A stretch of DNA of 64,000 nucleotides. Origin: Mesonia maritima (lineage in GTDB: Bacteria; Bacteroidota; Bacteroidia; Flavobacteriales; Flavobacteriaceae). The notes beneath the pieces were generated by a model. That model saw only the letters and a list, made by a program, of their open reading frames with translations. It was not told where the DNA came from and made no database searches. Within the stretch, counting starts at the first letter, position 1. Every line of letters begins with the position of its first letter. Of the stretch, positions 8,866 through 17,644 are shown piece after piece. A program made the position numbers and the translations under genes. The stretch covers positions 142,772 to 206,771 of the forward strand of contig NZ_JBHLUA010000004.1 of the NCBI RefSeq assembly GCF_042433895.1. The letters are read 5' to 3'.

Positions 8866-9381
8866 TTAGTTCCAATTTTGGTCAAAATCAAAATCATCTA
8901 AATTTTCGAGATCTACATCATCTTCACCAAAACCATTCGTCAGTTCATCGTCCTCATCAGCTTCAAAATTTTTCTCCGGTGGGCTATCGGGTAATTGTCC
9001 GTGAAAGTACATTAAATTCGGATAGTCTCTACCATCTTCCGGTTCAATTATATCGGCTAATTCTACATAAAAAGTCCACATACTAAAGAAATCGTACACG
9101 TAAATCAATTTGGTTTGGTCTTTAGAAACCACCGTGTCAAGTGCCGTTTCATTCATCATTCGCACTGGATTATGACCTTCGCTCATATCAAACAAAACGA
9201 TTTCTTCGCCTTGATTCCATTCTTCATCACTAATATAAAACGAGGCCATTTCGGTTCCATCAAAACCAAAAGCCTGTGTGATCGCATTATGAAAATCTTC
9301 TAACGTGGCATTTTCTTCAATTTCAATATCTCTAAAAACATCTTCCAGTGTATCGAGCACTATACGAAATCTATAAATCAT
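8866..9381 (-). CDS. pRiA4b ORF-3-like domain protein
   Basis: A 171-residue protein that begins MIYRFRIVLDTLEDVFRDIE and has the beta-grasp-like pattern of the plasmid pRiA4b ORF-3 family (PF07929): a strand, then TLEDFHNAITQAFGFDG, then LIYVYDFFSMWTFYVEL with the family's YDFGD-like position. The last ~35 residues are very acidic (DEDDELTNGFGEDDVDLE). The domain is known from plasmids and IS1096-type passengers but is also chromosomal in many Bacteroidota. Its function is unknown. The gene has its own -7 box, which overlaps the end of ctaA upstream. Confidence 0.8.
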   Translation of the reverse strand: MIYRFRIVLDTLEDVFRDIEIEENATLEDFHNAITQAFGFDGTEMASFYISDEEWNQGEEIVLFDMSEGHNPVRMMNETALDTVVSKDQTKLIYVYDFFSMWTFYVELADIIEPEDGRDYPNLMYFHGQLPDSPPEKNFEADEDDELTNGFGEDDVDLENLDDFDFDQNWN

Positions 9382-9404
9382 AAATTTTCAAAATTTTTGG
9401 ATTG

Positions 9405-9412
9405 CAAAGTTA
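9405..9412 (-). promoter_or_regulatory. putative -7 promoter box TAACTTTG
   Basis: On the minus strand this reads TAACTTTG, a perfect TAnnTTTG match, 23 bases before the ATG at 9381. It overlaps the stop codon of ctaA, so the pRiA4b-like gene can be transcribed independently of the ctaA operon. Confidence 0.5.
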
Positions 9413-10432
9413 TGATTTTTTCAATTGAATTTTAGCTTTCCGAGCTTGTAAAACAATATAAAATTGAAACCCAAATAAGATAGAAGCTAAAACCAAATGT
9501 AGGGACTGGGAAGCAAAAGGAAAATCGAAATAAGCCATCCAAATTCCCGTGAAAATTTCAAGAATAATGAAAAATAAAATCCAATTCATTAAATTAAAAT
9601 TGAGCTCTTTTTGGCGGTTTTTGTACCAAAGAAAAACATTTACCAAAAATACGAGAATGGAAAAGCTACGGTGAATGTAAAACTGAATAGAAGGGGAGTT
9701 TAACCACAATTCTTTTTGATAGCCAATTTCTTTTACACGTTCATCTATAAACTGACGAACTTCGGTACCTAAAACTACTTGAATTAAAGTCAAGAAAATA
9801 CTGAAAACTAAAAGCTTTGAGAAGAAACGATTGTATTTTTTAGAAGTTGATTTTTCTGAAGCTAAATGCAAAATGTAAAGTAGAAGCGCTACAATTAATA
9901 AAGCAACTACCATATGCAAAGTAATTCTTACCGGCGCCAAAACCGAATAAACAACTGTTGCGCCTAACCAAGCTTGAAAACCCATTAAAAAAACACTTGC
10001 CCAAGAAAATAAAGTAATTTTTTTGTCTTTTTTCCATCGCCAGAAAGAAGCGATTGCCATAATAAAAACCGCTAAACCGGAGAGCGCTCCAACTAATCGA
10101 TTTATATATTCTACCCAAGTATGCGTAGGATTAAATTTTGCGTAATCATGTTTGGTATATAATTTCCAATGATTTTTATTGAATTTTGCAGTAGAAGTAA
10201 AATCTTCTTTAGCGACTTGTAAAGTTTCATCTACAATAATTACTTGCCCTTTATGAAATTCTTGTTCCGGATGCCATTCTAGTTGCGCACGTTCTGTTGG
10301 TGGAATATAATACCCAAAACATTTTGGCCAATCGGGGCAACCCATTCCGCTTCCGGTCATTCTTACTACCGCGCCGGCGACGATTACCAAATAGACTAGA
10401 ATAATCGATATTTTTACTAATTTTCTGAACAT
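9410..10432 (-). CDS. ctaA: heme A synthase (COX15/CtaA family)
   Basis: A 340-residue polytopic membrane protein that oxidises heme O to heme A for cytochrome c oxidase. It starts with a membrane helix, then GAVVRMTGSGMGCPDWP, a family hallmark. The four-helix repeats contain conserved histidines in HTWVEYINRLVG, RITLHMVVALL, HRSFSILVFL and SLHLVLASILFG, the usual heme-ligand positions. A long periplasmic loop (about 45-110) separates helix 1 from the first repeat, as in other Bacteroidota members. The ATG start is clear. It follows cca by 29 bases and probably shares its transcript. Confidence 0.93.
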   Translation of the reverse strand: MFRKLVKISIILVYLVIVAGAVVRMTGSGMGCPDWPKCFGYYIPPTERAQLEWHPEQEFHKGQVIIVDETLQVAKEDFTSTAKFNKNHWKLYTKHDYAKFNPTHTWVEYINRLVGALSGLAVFIMAIASFWRWKKDKKITLFSWASVFLMGFQAWLGATVVYSVLAPVRITLHMVVALLIVALLLYILHLASEKSTSKKYNRFFSKLLVFSIFLTLIQVVLGTEVRQFIDERVKEIGYQKELWLNSPSIQFYIHRSFSILVFLVNVFLWYKNRQKELNFNLMNWILFFIILEIFTGIWMAYFDFPFASQSLHLVLASILFGFQFYIVLQARKAKIQLKKS

Positions 10433-10461
10433 CTTCTTTAAGAATAAAGTAAAGTTTACTG

Positions 10462-11892
10462 CTAGCTTTGAGCTGTAAGCCCGAGTTTTTTTCCTTTTTT
10501 CAGCATAAATTTTTGTGCAGCTTCATATTCATTCGGGATTTCACCTTCTAAAATCGCTTCTTTAATCGCATTTTTAATAATTCCGATTTCTCGAGATGGT
10601 TTTATATTGAAGGTTTCCATAATTTCCTCACCAGAAACTGGCGGTTGAAAATTCCGAATATGATCGCGTTCTTCAACTTCTTTTAATTTTTGCCGAACAA
10701 CTTTAAAATTATTATGATACTTTTTATAGCGTTTTGGGTTTTTGGTGGTAATGTCTGCTTCACAAAGCGTCATTAGATCTTCAATAGCATCGCCAGCATC
10801 AAAAATTAAACGTCTCACTGCGGAATCTGTTACGAATTCTTCAGCAATTACAATGGGGCGCGAACTCATTAATACCATTTTCTGAACGAATTTCATTTTA
10901 TCATTCAGCGGCATTTTTAAACGTTTAAATAATTTAAAAACCATTTTTGCTCCCACAAATTCGTGACCGTGAAACGTCCACCCGATTTTTTTATCGAATC
11001 GTTTGGTAGGCGCTTTTCCGATATCGTGAAGTAGCGCTGCCCAACGAAGCCATAAATTATCTGTGTTTTCTGAAATATTATCGACAACTTCTAAGGTGTG
11101 CCAAAAATTATCTTTGTGTCGTTGTCCTTCTTTTTCATCAATGCCTTGTAAAGCTGAAAGTTCAGGTAAAATTAAAGGCAATAATTTTGTTTTCCGAAGT
11201 AAAGCAAAGCCTACCGAAGGTTTTTCAGCTAAAAGAATTTTATGAAGTTCTTCAACAATGCGTTCTCTGGAAATAATTTTTATACGTTTATGATTTTCGG
11301 TAATCGCTTGCAGCGAATTTTCTTCGATTTTAAATCCTAATTGTGTTGCAAATCTTATAGCGCGCATCATTCGCAACGGATCATCGGAATAGGTTACATC
11401 TGGATCCAGCGGCGTTTTAATAAGTTGCTGTTGCAGATGTTCTAAGCCATTAAACGGATCGAGTAATTTTCCGAAATTTTCTTTATTTAGTTGAAGCGCT
11501 AACGCATTTATGGTAAAATCACGTCTATTTTGATCATCTTCTAAACTTCCGCGTTCTACATCGGGATTTCTACTTTCTTCGGAATACGATTCTTTACGTG
11601 CCCCAACAAATTCAATTTCAGCATCAAAAGCACGTAACATTGCTGTTCCATACGTTTTAAAAATTTGTACTTTGGGCTGATGTGGCAAGAGTTTAGAAAC
11701 TTCTTTAGCAAGTTCAATTCCGCTACCAACGGCTACAATATCGATATCTTTAGCGGTTCCGCGTTGTAAGAAAAAATCGCGTACAAACCCGCCAATAGCG
11801 TAGGTTTCAAGTCCTAAATTATCGGCTGCTTGACTAATGTATTTAAAAATTTTATGCGAGAGGGCTTCTTTATACGTTTTTACTTCGGGCAT
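10462..11892 (-). CDS. cca: CCA tRNA nucleotidyltransferase with HD domain
   Basis: A 476-residue enzyme of the class II poly(A) polymerase/CCA-adding family, which builds or repairs the tRNA 3' CCA end. The head has GGFVRD (34-39) and the catalytic DID (49-51), followed by the RRDFTINALAL motif and the RNA-binding PLRMMRAIRFATQLGF segment. A C-terminal HD domain (LLHDIGKAPTKRF) is present, as is common in this branch. It starts at an ATG, with one base between it and the tsaC-like gene upstream, so translation is probably coupled. Confidence 0.93.
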   Translation of the reverse strand: MPEVKTYKEALSHKIFKYISQAADNLGLETYAIGGFVRDFFLQRGTAKDIDIVAVGSGIELAKEVSKLLPHQPKVQIFKTYGTAMLRAFDAEIEFVGARKESYSEESRNPDVERGSLEDDQNRRDFTINALALQLNKENFGKLLDPFNGLEHLQQQLIKTPLDPDVTYSDDPLRMMRAIRFATQLGFKIEENSLQAITENHKRIKIISRERIVEELHKILLAEKPSVGFALLRKTKLLPLILPELSALQGIDEKEGQRHKDNFWHTLEVVDNISENTDNLWLRWAALLHDIGKAPTKRFDKKIGWTFHGHEFVGAKMVFKLFKRLKMPLNDKMKFVQKMVLMSSRPIVIAEEFVTDSAVRRLIFDAGDAIEDLMTLCEADITTKNPKRYKKYHNNFKVVRQKLKEVEERDHIRNFQPPVSGEEIMETFNIKPSREIGIIKNAIKEAILEGEIPNEYEAAQKFMLKKGKKLGLTAQS

Positions 11893-11893
11893 T

Positions 11894-12454
11894 TTATTTT
11901 CTGATAATTTGCACTTTTCCGTCTAAACCTAATTTGATGATTGTTGAAGGTTTCGCGCTTTTTTTTGACGGCTGCAAATTTACAACATAGTCTACTCCTT
12001 TTAAAATTTCGGGCGAGATTTGCTGAAAAGATTGTGGTGTTGGTTTTCCGCTAATGTTTGCTGAGGTTGAAACAATAGGTTTTTTAAACTTCCGCAGTAA
12101 TTGATTACAAAATTTATCTTTAGTCACACGAATAGCTAATGTATCGTCTTCGGCGATTAAATTTTCGGCTACGCGAATTGGGTTGTCGTAGATTATTGTG
12201 GTTGGTTTTGCAGCGTATTTTAAAATATCGTAAGCAACTTCAGGAATTTCTTCGATATATTGATTTAACATTTTAAAGTCAGAAACTAGGCAAATCATCG
12301 ATTTACTTTCGGCGCGTTTTTTTAAAGCGAAAATTTTATCGATCGCATCTGCGTTTGTCGCATCACAGCCAATTCCCCACACGGTATCGGTCGGGTAGAG
12401 TATGAGTCCGCCTTTTTTTAGAGTGGTTAAGGCGTTATTTATTTCGTCTTTCAT
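11894..12454 (-). CDS. L-threonylcarbamoyladenylate synthase (Sua5/YciO/YrdC)
   Basis: A 186-residue single YrdC domain that makes threonylcarbamoyl-AMP for the t6A37 tRNA modification. Visible motifs are GLILYPTDTVWGIGCDA (about 16-32), KKRAESKSMICL with the substrate-binding KR, the AIRVT strand and STSANISGKPTP. It lacks the extra Sua5 domain, so it is TsaC-like in length. It sits one base from cca downstream and one base from the pyruvyl transferase-like gene upstream, a tightly packed run that joins tRNA maturation genes to a saccharide locus. Confidence 0.9.
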   Translation of the reverse strand: MKDEINNALTTLKKGGLILYPTDTVWGIGCDATNADAIDKIFALKKRAESKSMICLVSDFKMLNQYIEEIPEVAYDILKYAAKPTTIIYDNPIRVAENLIAEDDTLAIRVTKDKFCNQLLRKFKKPIVSTSANISGKPTPQSFQQISPEILKGVDYVVNLQPSKKSAKPSTIIKLGLDGKVQIIRK

Positions 12455-12455
12455 G

Positions 12456-13364
12456 TTAAGAATTTAAATAGTCAAATACTTTCGCTGCAAAATTCAGGTT
12501 TATTTCTCTACATTCGGCTAAAACACCGGAATAATTTTCAGCTTTTTTGCAATCTTCAATAGCAGAAGTAAAAGTTGAAAACACAGGTTTATATTTAAAA
12601 TCGTAGAATTTTGTAGAATTTGGGACAACCACAACTTTTTTTTCGAGGAGCATACTCCAATACATTACGTGATAACTATCGGTAATTAGTTTTTCTGAAC
12701 TTCCTATAAATTCAATTAAACTTCTTAAATCACTATTGTTAGAAGTTTTGGGGTAATTTTTAAATTGTGAAACAACTTCTTTTTTCTGAGCGGTATGACG
12801 ATGAAATGCAATTCCTATCTCTTGTGTAACTTTAAAATTTTCATTAAAAATAGGATGTAAACAACTCACACAAGGAACGTATTCGCCAGACCTAGAATAA
12901 TCTCTCGTTCCGGCGATGTTAAACTTATTTACTGAAACATTATATTTTTCAAGATTTCCGTAAAGCGTTTTTTCTTTAGAATTATGACCAACGCCCCACA
13001 AAACGATTTTCTTTTCGGGATGCTTTGCAGCGAGTTTTTCAAATAAATGCATTTGTTTGGCAAAACCATTTCTATTTAACAAACCACCACCGCCAATAAT
13101 GAGTTTATTATTCACCACTTTTTCAATAAAATTATTTCTAATTTCTGAATTTTGATGTTTGTAATTAAGAATATGTAGCGGTTCGCTATTTATTTCATCG
13201 AAATAATGATATGGCGCGCAATATTTATCGCCAACATTATACGGACCGACATTATGGATATTTATAATCTCCCGGTTTTCTTGCGGTTGATTTAAAATTT
13301 TATAAATAGTTTGCCGTTTAATTGCAGAAGCTTTAGCAGATTTATATACTTTTTTTATAGACAT
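12456..13364 (-). CDS. polysaccharide pyruvyl transferase-like protein
   Basis: A 302-residue protein with hallmarks of the polysaccharide pyruvyl transferase superfamily (PF04230): an N-terminal VGPYNVGDKYCAP in place of GxxNxGD, a glycine-rich IIGGGGLLN, a VLWGVG strand, a Cys-containing CVSCLHPIF, and the C-terminal ITDSYHVMYWSMLL, where the family has a conserved sH(g). It would modify an extracellular or LPS sugar with pyruvate or act as a related glycosyltransferase. It is the first cytoplasmic enzyme downstream of three GT4 genes. The exact acceptor is unknown. Confidence 0.75.
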   Translation of the reverse strand: MSIKKVYKSAKASAIKRQTIYKILNQPQENREIINIHNVGPYNVGDKYCAPYHYFDEINSEPLHILNYKHQNSEIRNNFIEKVVNNKLIIGGGGLLNRNGFAKQMHLFEKLAAKHPEKKIVLWGVGHNSKEKTLYGNLEKYNVSVNKFNIAGTRDYSRSGEYVPCVSCLHPIFNENFKVTQEIGIAFHRHTAQKKEVVSQFKNYPKTSNNSDLRSLIEFIGSSEKLITDSYHVMYWSMLLEKKVVVVPNSTKFYDFKYKPVFSTFTSAIEDCKKAENYSGVLAECREINLNFAAKVFDYLNS

Positions 13365-13395
13365 AAAATTCTCTTAGGGAAATCGAATGAATAAT

Positions 13396-14469
13396 TTATT
13401 TGAGATTTGCAACCTCTTGATAAACTGTAAGGTATTGTTTTGCAGTATTTTTCCAAGAAAATTTTTGAGCTTGATTTTGTAGCGATTTTTTATAATTTTC
13501 TGGATTTAATTGAAAATCTTTAAGCGTATTTTTAACCACGTTAGCCATATTTTCAGGTTCATAATTCTCAAAATATTGCGCAGCTTTTCCGCCAACTTCT
13601 GGTAAAGAAGTTTTATTAGAAATTATTACCGGCGTTCCAAAAGTCATGGCTTCAACTACAGGAAGCCCAAAACCTTCAGCTAAAGATGGATGAACTAAAG
13701 CCTTGGCATTGCTGTAAAGTTCAATTTTTTCTTTTTCTGAAACTGTTCCTTTAATAATAATTCTATCTTTTACTGTATGTTTTTCAGCTAATTTTAAAAT
13801 TTCTTCTTTCTTCTTTTCAGAACATCTTCCCACAAAAATTAATTTTAAATCTTGTGGTAAAAAAGAAAGCATCGGGATGAGCGTTTTCTGATTTTTATAG
13901 CCGCGAAATTCACCCACAGAAAGTAAATAATTAAATCCATATTTTTCGCTAATGATAGGTTGCTGATCTTCAAGCGGATTTCCATTATAGATTACATATT
14001 CTAAAATATGCGGCGGAATTTCAAATTTTTTCTGAACATTATTTTTTGTAAATTCTGAAATATAAACCAACGCGCTCGCTTTATTTATTTTTTCTTGAAG
14101 TTGTTTGTAATGCTTTCGCGTAGCTTCATTATCACGATCGAAAATTGAAAAAATAGCATCGTGAATCGTGTAAATTATTTTTGAATTATTTTTTTCTGAA
14201 GGTTCAACACGGCTTAAATGCGTGGTGCTGTGCCAAACATCATATTGTTTATTAAAATTGAAATAGCGATGAAAATCAAAAGCGAAACGGTAACGCGCGT
14301 TTTTTCCGAATTTATTGATAAATTTTAACGGCAAATAATACGTAAGCTTTAAATTTGAAGTAGGAAGTTTTGAAAAATTTTTACCCAAATTATAGCAATA
14401 TTGCCCAAACCCTTTGTTAAGATTTTTTAGGTAATGAAAATCAAGAAATACGGTCGGTTTTTCTCGCAT
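13396..14469 (-). CDS. glycosyltransferase family 4 protein
   Basis: A 357-residue GT-B fold enzyme. The N-terminal half starts TVFLDFHYLKNLNKGFGQYC, a pattern seen in mannosyltransferase-like GT4 members that act on polysaccharide repeat units. The C-terminal nucleotide-sugar domain has SVGEFRGYKNQ, FVGRCS and ALVHPSLAEGFGLPVVEAM, whose E-x7-E pair is the family's donor-binding motif. The start is ATG. It is 3 bases from the next GT4 gene upstream and 31 bases from the pyruvyl transferase-like gene downstream, so it belongs to one saccharide operon. Sugar specificity cannot be told. Confidence 0.88.
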   Translation of the reverse strand: MREKPTVFLDFHYLKNLNKGFGQYCYNLGKNFSKLPTSNLKLTYYLPLKFINKFGKNARYRFAFDFHRYFNFNKQYDVWHSTTHLSRVEPSEKNNSKIIYTIHDAIFSIFDRDNEATRKHYKQLQEKINKASALVYISEFTKNNVQKKFEIPPHILEYVIYNGNPLEDQQPIISEKYGFNYLLSVGEFRGYKNQKTLIPMLSFLPQDLKLIFVGRCSEKKKEEILKLAEKHTVKDRIIIKGTVSEKEKIELYSNAKALVHPSLAEGFGLPVVEAMTFGTPVIISNKTSLPEVGGKAAQYFENYEPENMANVVKNTLKDFQLNPENYKKSLQNQAQKFSWKNTAKQYLTVYQEVANLK

Positions 14470-14472
14470 TGT

Positions 14473-15645
14473 TTATCGATTTAAAATTTCTTGATAATAC
14501 GCAAATGTTTCGTTTACCATGCGTTCTTGCGAAAAATTTTCCAGCACGTGTTGGCGAGCTGCTTTTTCCATCGCTTTATAATTTTCAGGATTTTTAAACA
14601 CCTCGCTTATTTGCTTTACAAAATCGTCATTCGTATCGGCGATTATTCCGTTTTTTTGCTGAATAATTATTTCTTGCGCCACAGGAATAGTTGAAACCAA
14701 GGTTACTTTTTCTAACGCCATTGCTTCAACAATTGTAAAACCGAAAGTTTCTCCTTTTGAAGGAACGATTACCAAGGCCGCTTGCGATACTTTTTTGGGT
14801 AAATTTTCTAAGGAAACGTGACCGTAATACTGAATATTTTTTGCCGCCTTTTCACTGAAATTATTCGCTACTAATTTCTGAAAATACGATTTATTTTTAC
14901 CGATAATATGTAAGGTTGCGTTTGGAAATTCTTCAATAATTTTATTAAAAATAGCGGCCAATCGGTCAACTCCTTTTGCGTCAGATAAAGTTCCGAAGTA
15001 AAAAATAGATTGCGGAATAATTTCAGCAGAACGATCGGGTTTAAAAAGATTCGTGTCAATTCCGTTTCTAATAATTTTTTTCACTTTCACATTGTAAAAA
15101 TCCTCGATAAAATCAGCCGAAAAATTTGAATTCGCGACCGTAAACGGAGTTGCTTGTAAGGCTTTTTTTTCCATTTCAATTTTTAAATCGCTTCCGTGAT
15201 GATTTAAATATTTTACCCAAAATCCGCGTGAACCATGAAAACGTAAAACCAGCGGAATTGAATTATCCCAATAGGCAGAAAATCCATTAAAAGTGAAGGT
15301 TTGAATAATATCGATATCATTTTTTTTTGAAAAATTCTTCAGTTTCTTGGCGAGGTATTTTCGTTCTTTCATCAACCAAAATTTTTCAGCTTTTTCATTT
15401 CCGGTTTTAGAGGAAAGTGAACGAAATAATTCAGCTAAAGGAAATTTCTTAGAATATTGTTTAAAATAAGTAATTTGAATATTTTGCTCTTCAATGAAAT
15501 AATTTTTTTTTGAAAAGCCGTAAATAAAAATTTGATGCCCATTTGAAGCTAAATCTTTAGCGACGGTTTTAAAAAACGTACCGACTCCGCCCGCAGCTGG
15601 AAGTTGCGGATGCGCGTATTCATTTGTAAAAAATAAAATTCTCAT
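14473..15645 (-). CDS. glycosyltransferase family 4 protein
   Basis: A 390-residue GT-B glycosyltransferase. The N-terminus reads MRILFFTNEYAHPQLPAAGG with a glycine-rich GGVGTFFKTVAKDL acceptor-side motif. The donor domain contains YFGTLSDAKGVDRL, HIIGKN and IVPSKGETFGFTIVEAMAL with the E-x7-E motif. It overlaps the start of the upstream GT4 gene by 4 bases (ATGA-type overlap), indicating coupled translation. Likely role: sequential sugar transfer in LPS core or O-chain synthesis at the cytoplasmic face of the inner membrane. The specific linkage is unknown. Confidence 0.88.
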   Translation of the reverse strand: MRILFFTNEYAHPQLPAAGGVGTFFKTVAKDLASNGHQIFIYGFSKKNYFIEEQNIQITYFKQYSKKFPLAELFRSLSSKTGNEKAEKFWLMKERKYLAKKLKNFSKKNDIDIIQTFTFNGFSAYWDNSIPLVLRFHGSRGFWVKYLNHHGSDLKIEMEKKALQATPFTVANSNFSADFIEDFYNVKVKKIIRNGIDTNLFKPDRSAEIIPQSIFYFGTLSDAKGVDRLAAIFNKIIEEFPNATLHIIGKNKSYFQKLVANNFSEKAAKNIQYYGHVSLENLPKKVSQAALVIVPSKGETFGFTIVEAMALEKVTLVSTIPVAQEIIIQQKNGIIADTNDDFVKQISEVFKNPENYKAMEKAARQHVLENFSQERMVNETFAYYQEILNR

Positions 15646-16757
15646 CGGTTATATTTTTCTGCAACTTCTTTTAATTCCTCGTACATTTTTTTAGAAATCA
15701 CTTCTTTCGTGAAATTATTCACTAAATATTCATAGCCTTTTTCCTTAAATTTTTCTTGAAGCGGTTTGTCGTTAAGCAACTGAATTACTTTATCGGCAAA
15801 ATCTTTTGGGTTGCCCACTTCAGCTAATAATCCCGTCTCATTATTTACGATTACTTCGGGAATTCCGCCGGCATTTGCGGCGACAATTGGGACTTTACAA
15901 GCGTAAGATTCTAATAAAACACCACCAGTAGGCTCGTTATTTGAAGTAAATAAAAATAAATTGAATTCTGGTAAAATTTCTGGAACATCTCTTCTGAAGC
16001 CTAAAAAGTAAATATCATTTTCTAGTCCTTTTTCGGCAACCATTGTTTTTATTTCTTCTTCAAGTTTACCTTTTCCGACTAAGATGAATTTTGCTTTAAG
16101 CTGATGTTCTTTTACTAAAATTTCTACCGTATTTACCCAAGTTCGGTGATCTTTAAAACCGGTGAATTCGGCAATATTCCCGATAAGTTGATAATCTTTA
16201 GGAATATTTAATTCTTCGTGAAGTTTACCTGTAGGTTGTTGTTTTTTAAATTTATTTACATCGGTTACGCTTCCTACAACGGTAAGTTTTTTATGATCTT
16301 TTACCGCGTGTTTTAAAACATTTACCACCGGATAAGAAACGCAAATTATTTTTTTTATGGCTTTATAATTGTACTTCCATTTTCTGAAAAAATTAGTGTC
16401 AACTCTTTTAATAAGCGTTCTGCAAAGCACCAAAGGAACTTTTAAACCGAAAAAAAAGGAAGATAAAACCGCAAGCGTATGCGATTTACTATTATGGATA
16501 AAAATTACATCTGCATTTTTATCTTTCGCTATTTTCTTTAGTTGTTTGGCAAATTTAAAATCGTATTCAGAGTCGATATCTAAACCGATTACTTGCATAT
16601 TTTTTTGAGTGGCTACTTCATAAACTTCAGAGTTTTTTGGGCAAATAATCCATTGATCTTCTACATAGCCATATTCTTTAAAAGCTTCATATAGATAAAT
16701 TATTTTTTGCTCGTGGCCGCGCCAAACCTTAGAAGCAGTTATTTGAAGTAATCTCAT
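15642..16757 (-). CDS. glycosyltransferase family 4 protein
   Basis: A 371-residue GT4 enzyme, the first gene of the minus-strand saccharide run. The N-terminus MRLLQITASKVWRGHEQKI is similar to LPS heptosyl/glucosyl GT4 members. The C-terminal domain has IGNIAEFTGFKDH, FILVGKG and LFLFTSNNEPTGGVLLESYA, where the first Glu of the E-x7-E motif is present and the second is LLE. The ATG at 16757 faces away from the KdkA-like kinase gene, and the 95-base gap holds the divergent promoters. Acceptor and donor are not determinable. Confidence 0.87.
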   Translation of the reverse strand: MRLLQITASKVWRGHEQKIIYLYEAFKEYGYVEDQWIICPKNSEVYEVATQKNMQVIGLDIDSEYDFKFAKQLKKIAKDKNADVIFIHNSKSHTLAVLSSFFFGLKVPLVLCRTLIKRVDTNFFRKWKYNYKAIKKIICVSYPVVNVLKHAVKDHKKLTVVGSVTDVNKFKKQQPTGKLHEELNIPKDYQLIGNIAEFTGFKDHRTWVNTVEILVKEHQLKAKFILVGKGKLEEEIKTMVAEKGLENDIYFLGFRRDVPEILPEFNLFLFTSNNEPTGGVLLESYACKVPIVAANAGGIPEVIVNNETGLLAEVGNPKDFADKVIQLLNDKPLQEKFKEKGYEYLVNNFTKEVISKKMYEELKEVAEKYNR

Positions 16758-16820
16758 TATAGAAAAATTGTTTGGCTTGCAAAATAGGTAAAAAATTAAG
16801 AATACCTTTTTATTTTAAAG

Positions 16821-16848
16821 TTGATAAAAGTTGAAAATTGTATTTTTG
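16821..16848 (+). promoter_or_regulatory. promoter, TTG-N17-TATTTTTG, nearly leaderless
   Basis: TTG at 16821-16823, a 17-base spacer and TATTTTTG at 16841-16848 match the Bacteroidota promoter (-33 TTG, -7 TAnnTTTG). The next ATG begins at 16853, only four bases after the box, so the transcript should have almost no 5' leader. Confidence 0.65.
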
Positions 16849-16852
16849 CGAT

Positions 16853-17611
16853 ATGTATAAACGTTTCAGTAAAGAATTTTTTCAGCAGGAAGAAGCCATT
16901 TCAGGTTTTATTGAAAATTTTGATAAAAAAGGAAAAGTTTTCGGAAAAATTGGTAGAAATACTATAAAATTATTTCCGTTGAATGGAAGCACAATAAACA
17001 TAAAATCGTTTAAAATTCCGAATATAATTAATCAGATCGCTTATCGGTTTTTCAGAAAAAGTAAAGCGCAACGTTCTTTTGAATATGCGCTACACCTTAA
17101 AAAAATAAATATAGGAACGCCAGAACCTATCGCTTATTTTGAAAATTCCACCGCATTTTTATTTAAAGATAGCTATTATGTGAGTGAACATTTAGCCGCA
17201 GATTTAACTTATCGCGAACTTACACGCGATTTAAATTACCCGAATCACGAGCAGATTTTGCGAGCTTTTACACGTTTTACTTTTCAGCTTCATGAAAATA
17301 GGGTTTTATTTTTAGATCATTCGCCGGGAAATACACTTATTCAATTAAATAACGGAAATTATAAGTTTTATTTAGTCGATTTAAACCGAATGGAATTTAA
17401 ACATCTTTCTTTAGAAGAACGTATAAAAAACTTCGCACGTTTAACCGTTCATAAATCTATGATAGAAACGATGAGCGATGAGTATGCGAAATGCATAAAT
17501 GAAGATGCTGACAAAATATTTGAAATGATGTGGATGGAAACGCAACAATTTCAGGAGAAATTCCGACGAAAAAGAAGAATGAAGAAAAAACTTAAATTTT
17601 GGAAGGCTTAA
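16853..17611 (+). CDS. KdkA/InaA-like lipopolysaccharide sugar kinase
   Basis: A 252-residue protein of the lipopolysaccharide kinase (Kdo/WaaP) superfamily. It has a glycine-poor N-lobe with IKSFKIP as the probable beta-3 Lys region, FEYALHLKKINIGTPEPIAYFE, a hinge YYVSEHLAADLTYREL, the catalytic loop LDHSPGNTLI (Asp and Asn of the kinase loop) and YLVDLNRMEF, whose Asp replaces DFG. The C-terminus is highly basic (RRKRRMKKKLKFWKA), fitting membrane association. Homologues phosphorylate Kdo or heptose in the LPS core. A longer frame begins at 16838, but the promoter -7 box overlaps it, so the ATG at 16853 is used. It sits inside the saccharide locus, which supports this role. Confidence 0.82.
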   Translation: MYKRFSKEFFQQEEAISGFIENFDKKGKVFGKIGRNTIKLFPLNGSTINIKSFKIPNIINQIAYRFFRKSKAQRSFEYALHLKKINIGTPEPIAYFENSTAFLFKDSYYVSEHLAADLTYRELTRDLNYPNHEQILRAFTRFTFQLHENRVLFLDHSPGNTLIQLNNGNYKFYLVDLNRMEFKHLSLEERIKNFARLTVHKSMIETMSDEYAKCINEDADKIFEMMWMETQQFQEKFRRKRRMKKKLKFWKA

Positions 17612-17644
17612 TACTTTTTCTAAATTTAATATAGAACATAGTTT

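Noticed and set aside
9840..10118. Minus-strand frame of 92 codons inside ctaA.
   Set aside because: It is out of frame with, and wholly within, heme A synthase, which shows all its conserved motifs.
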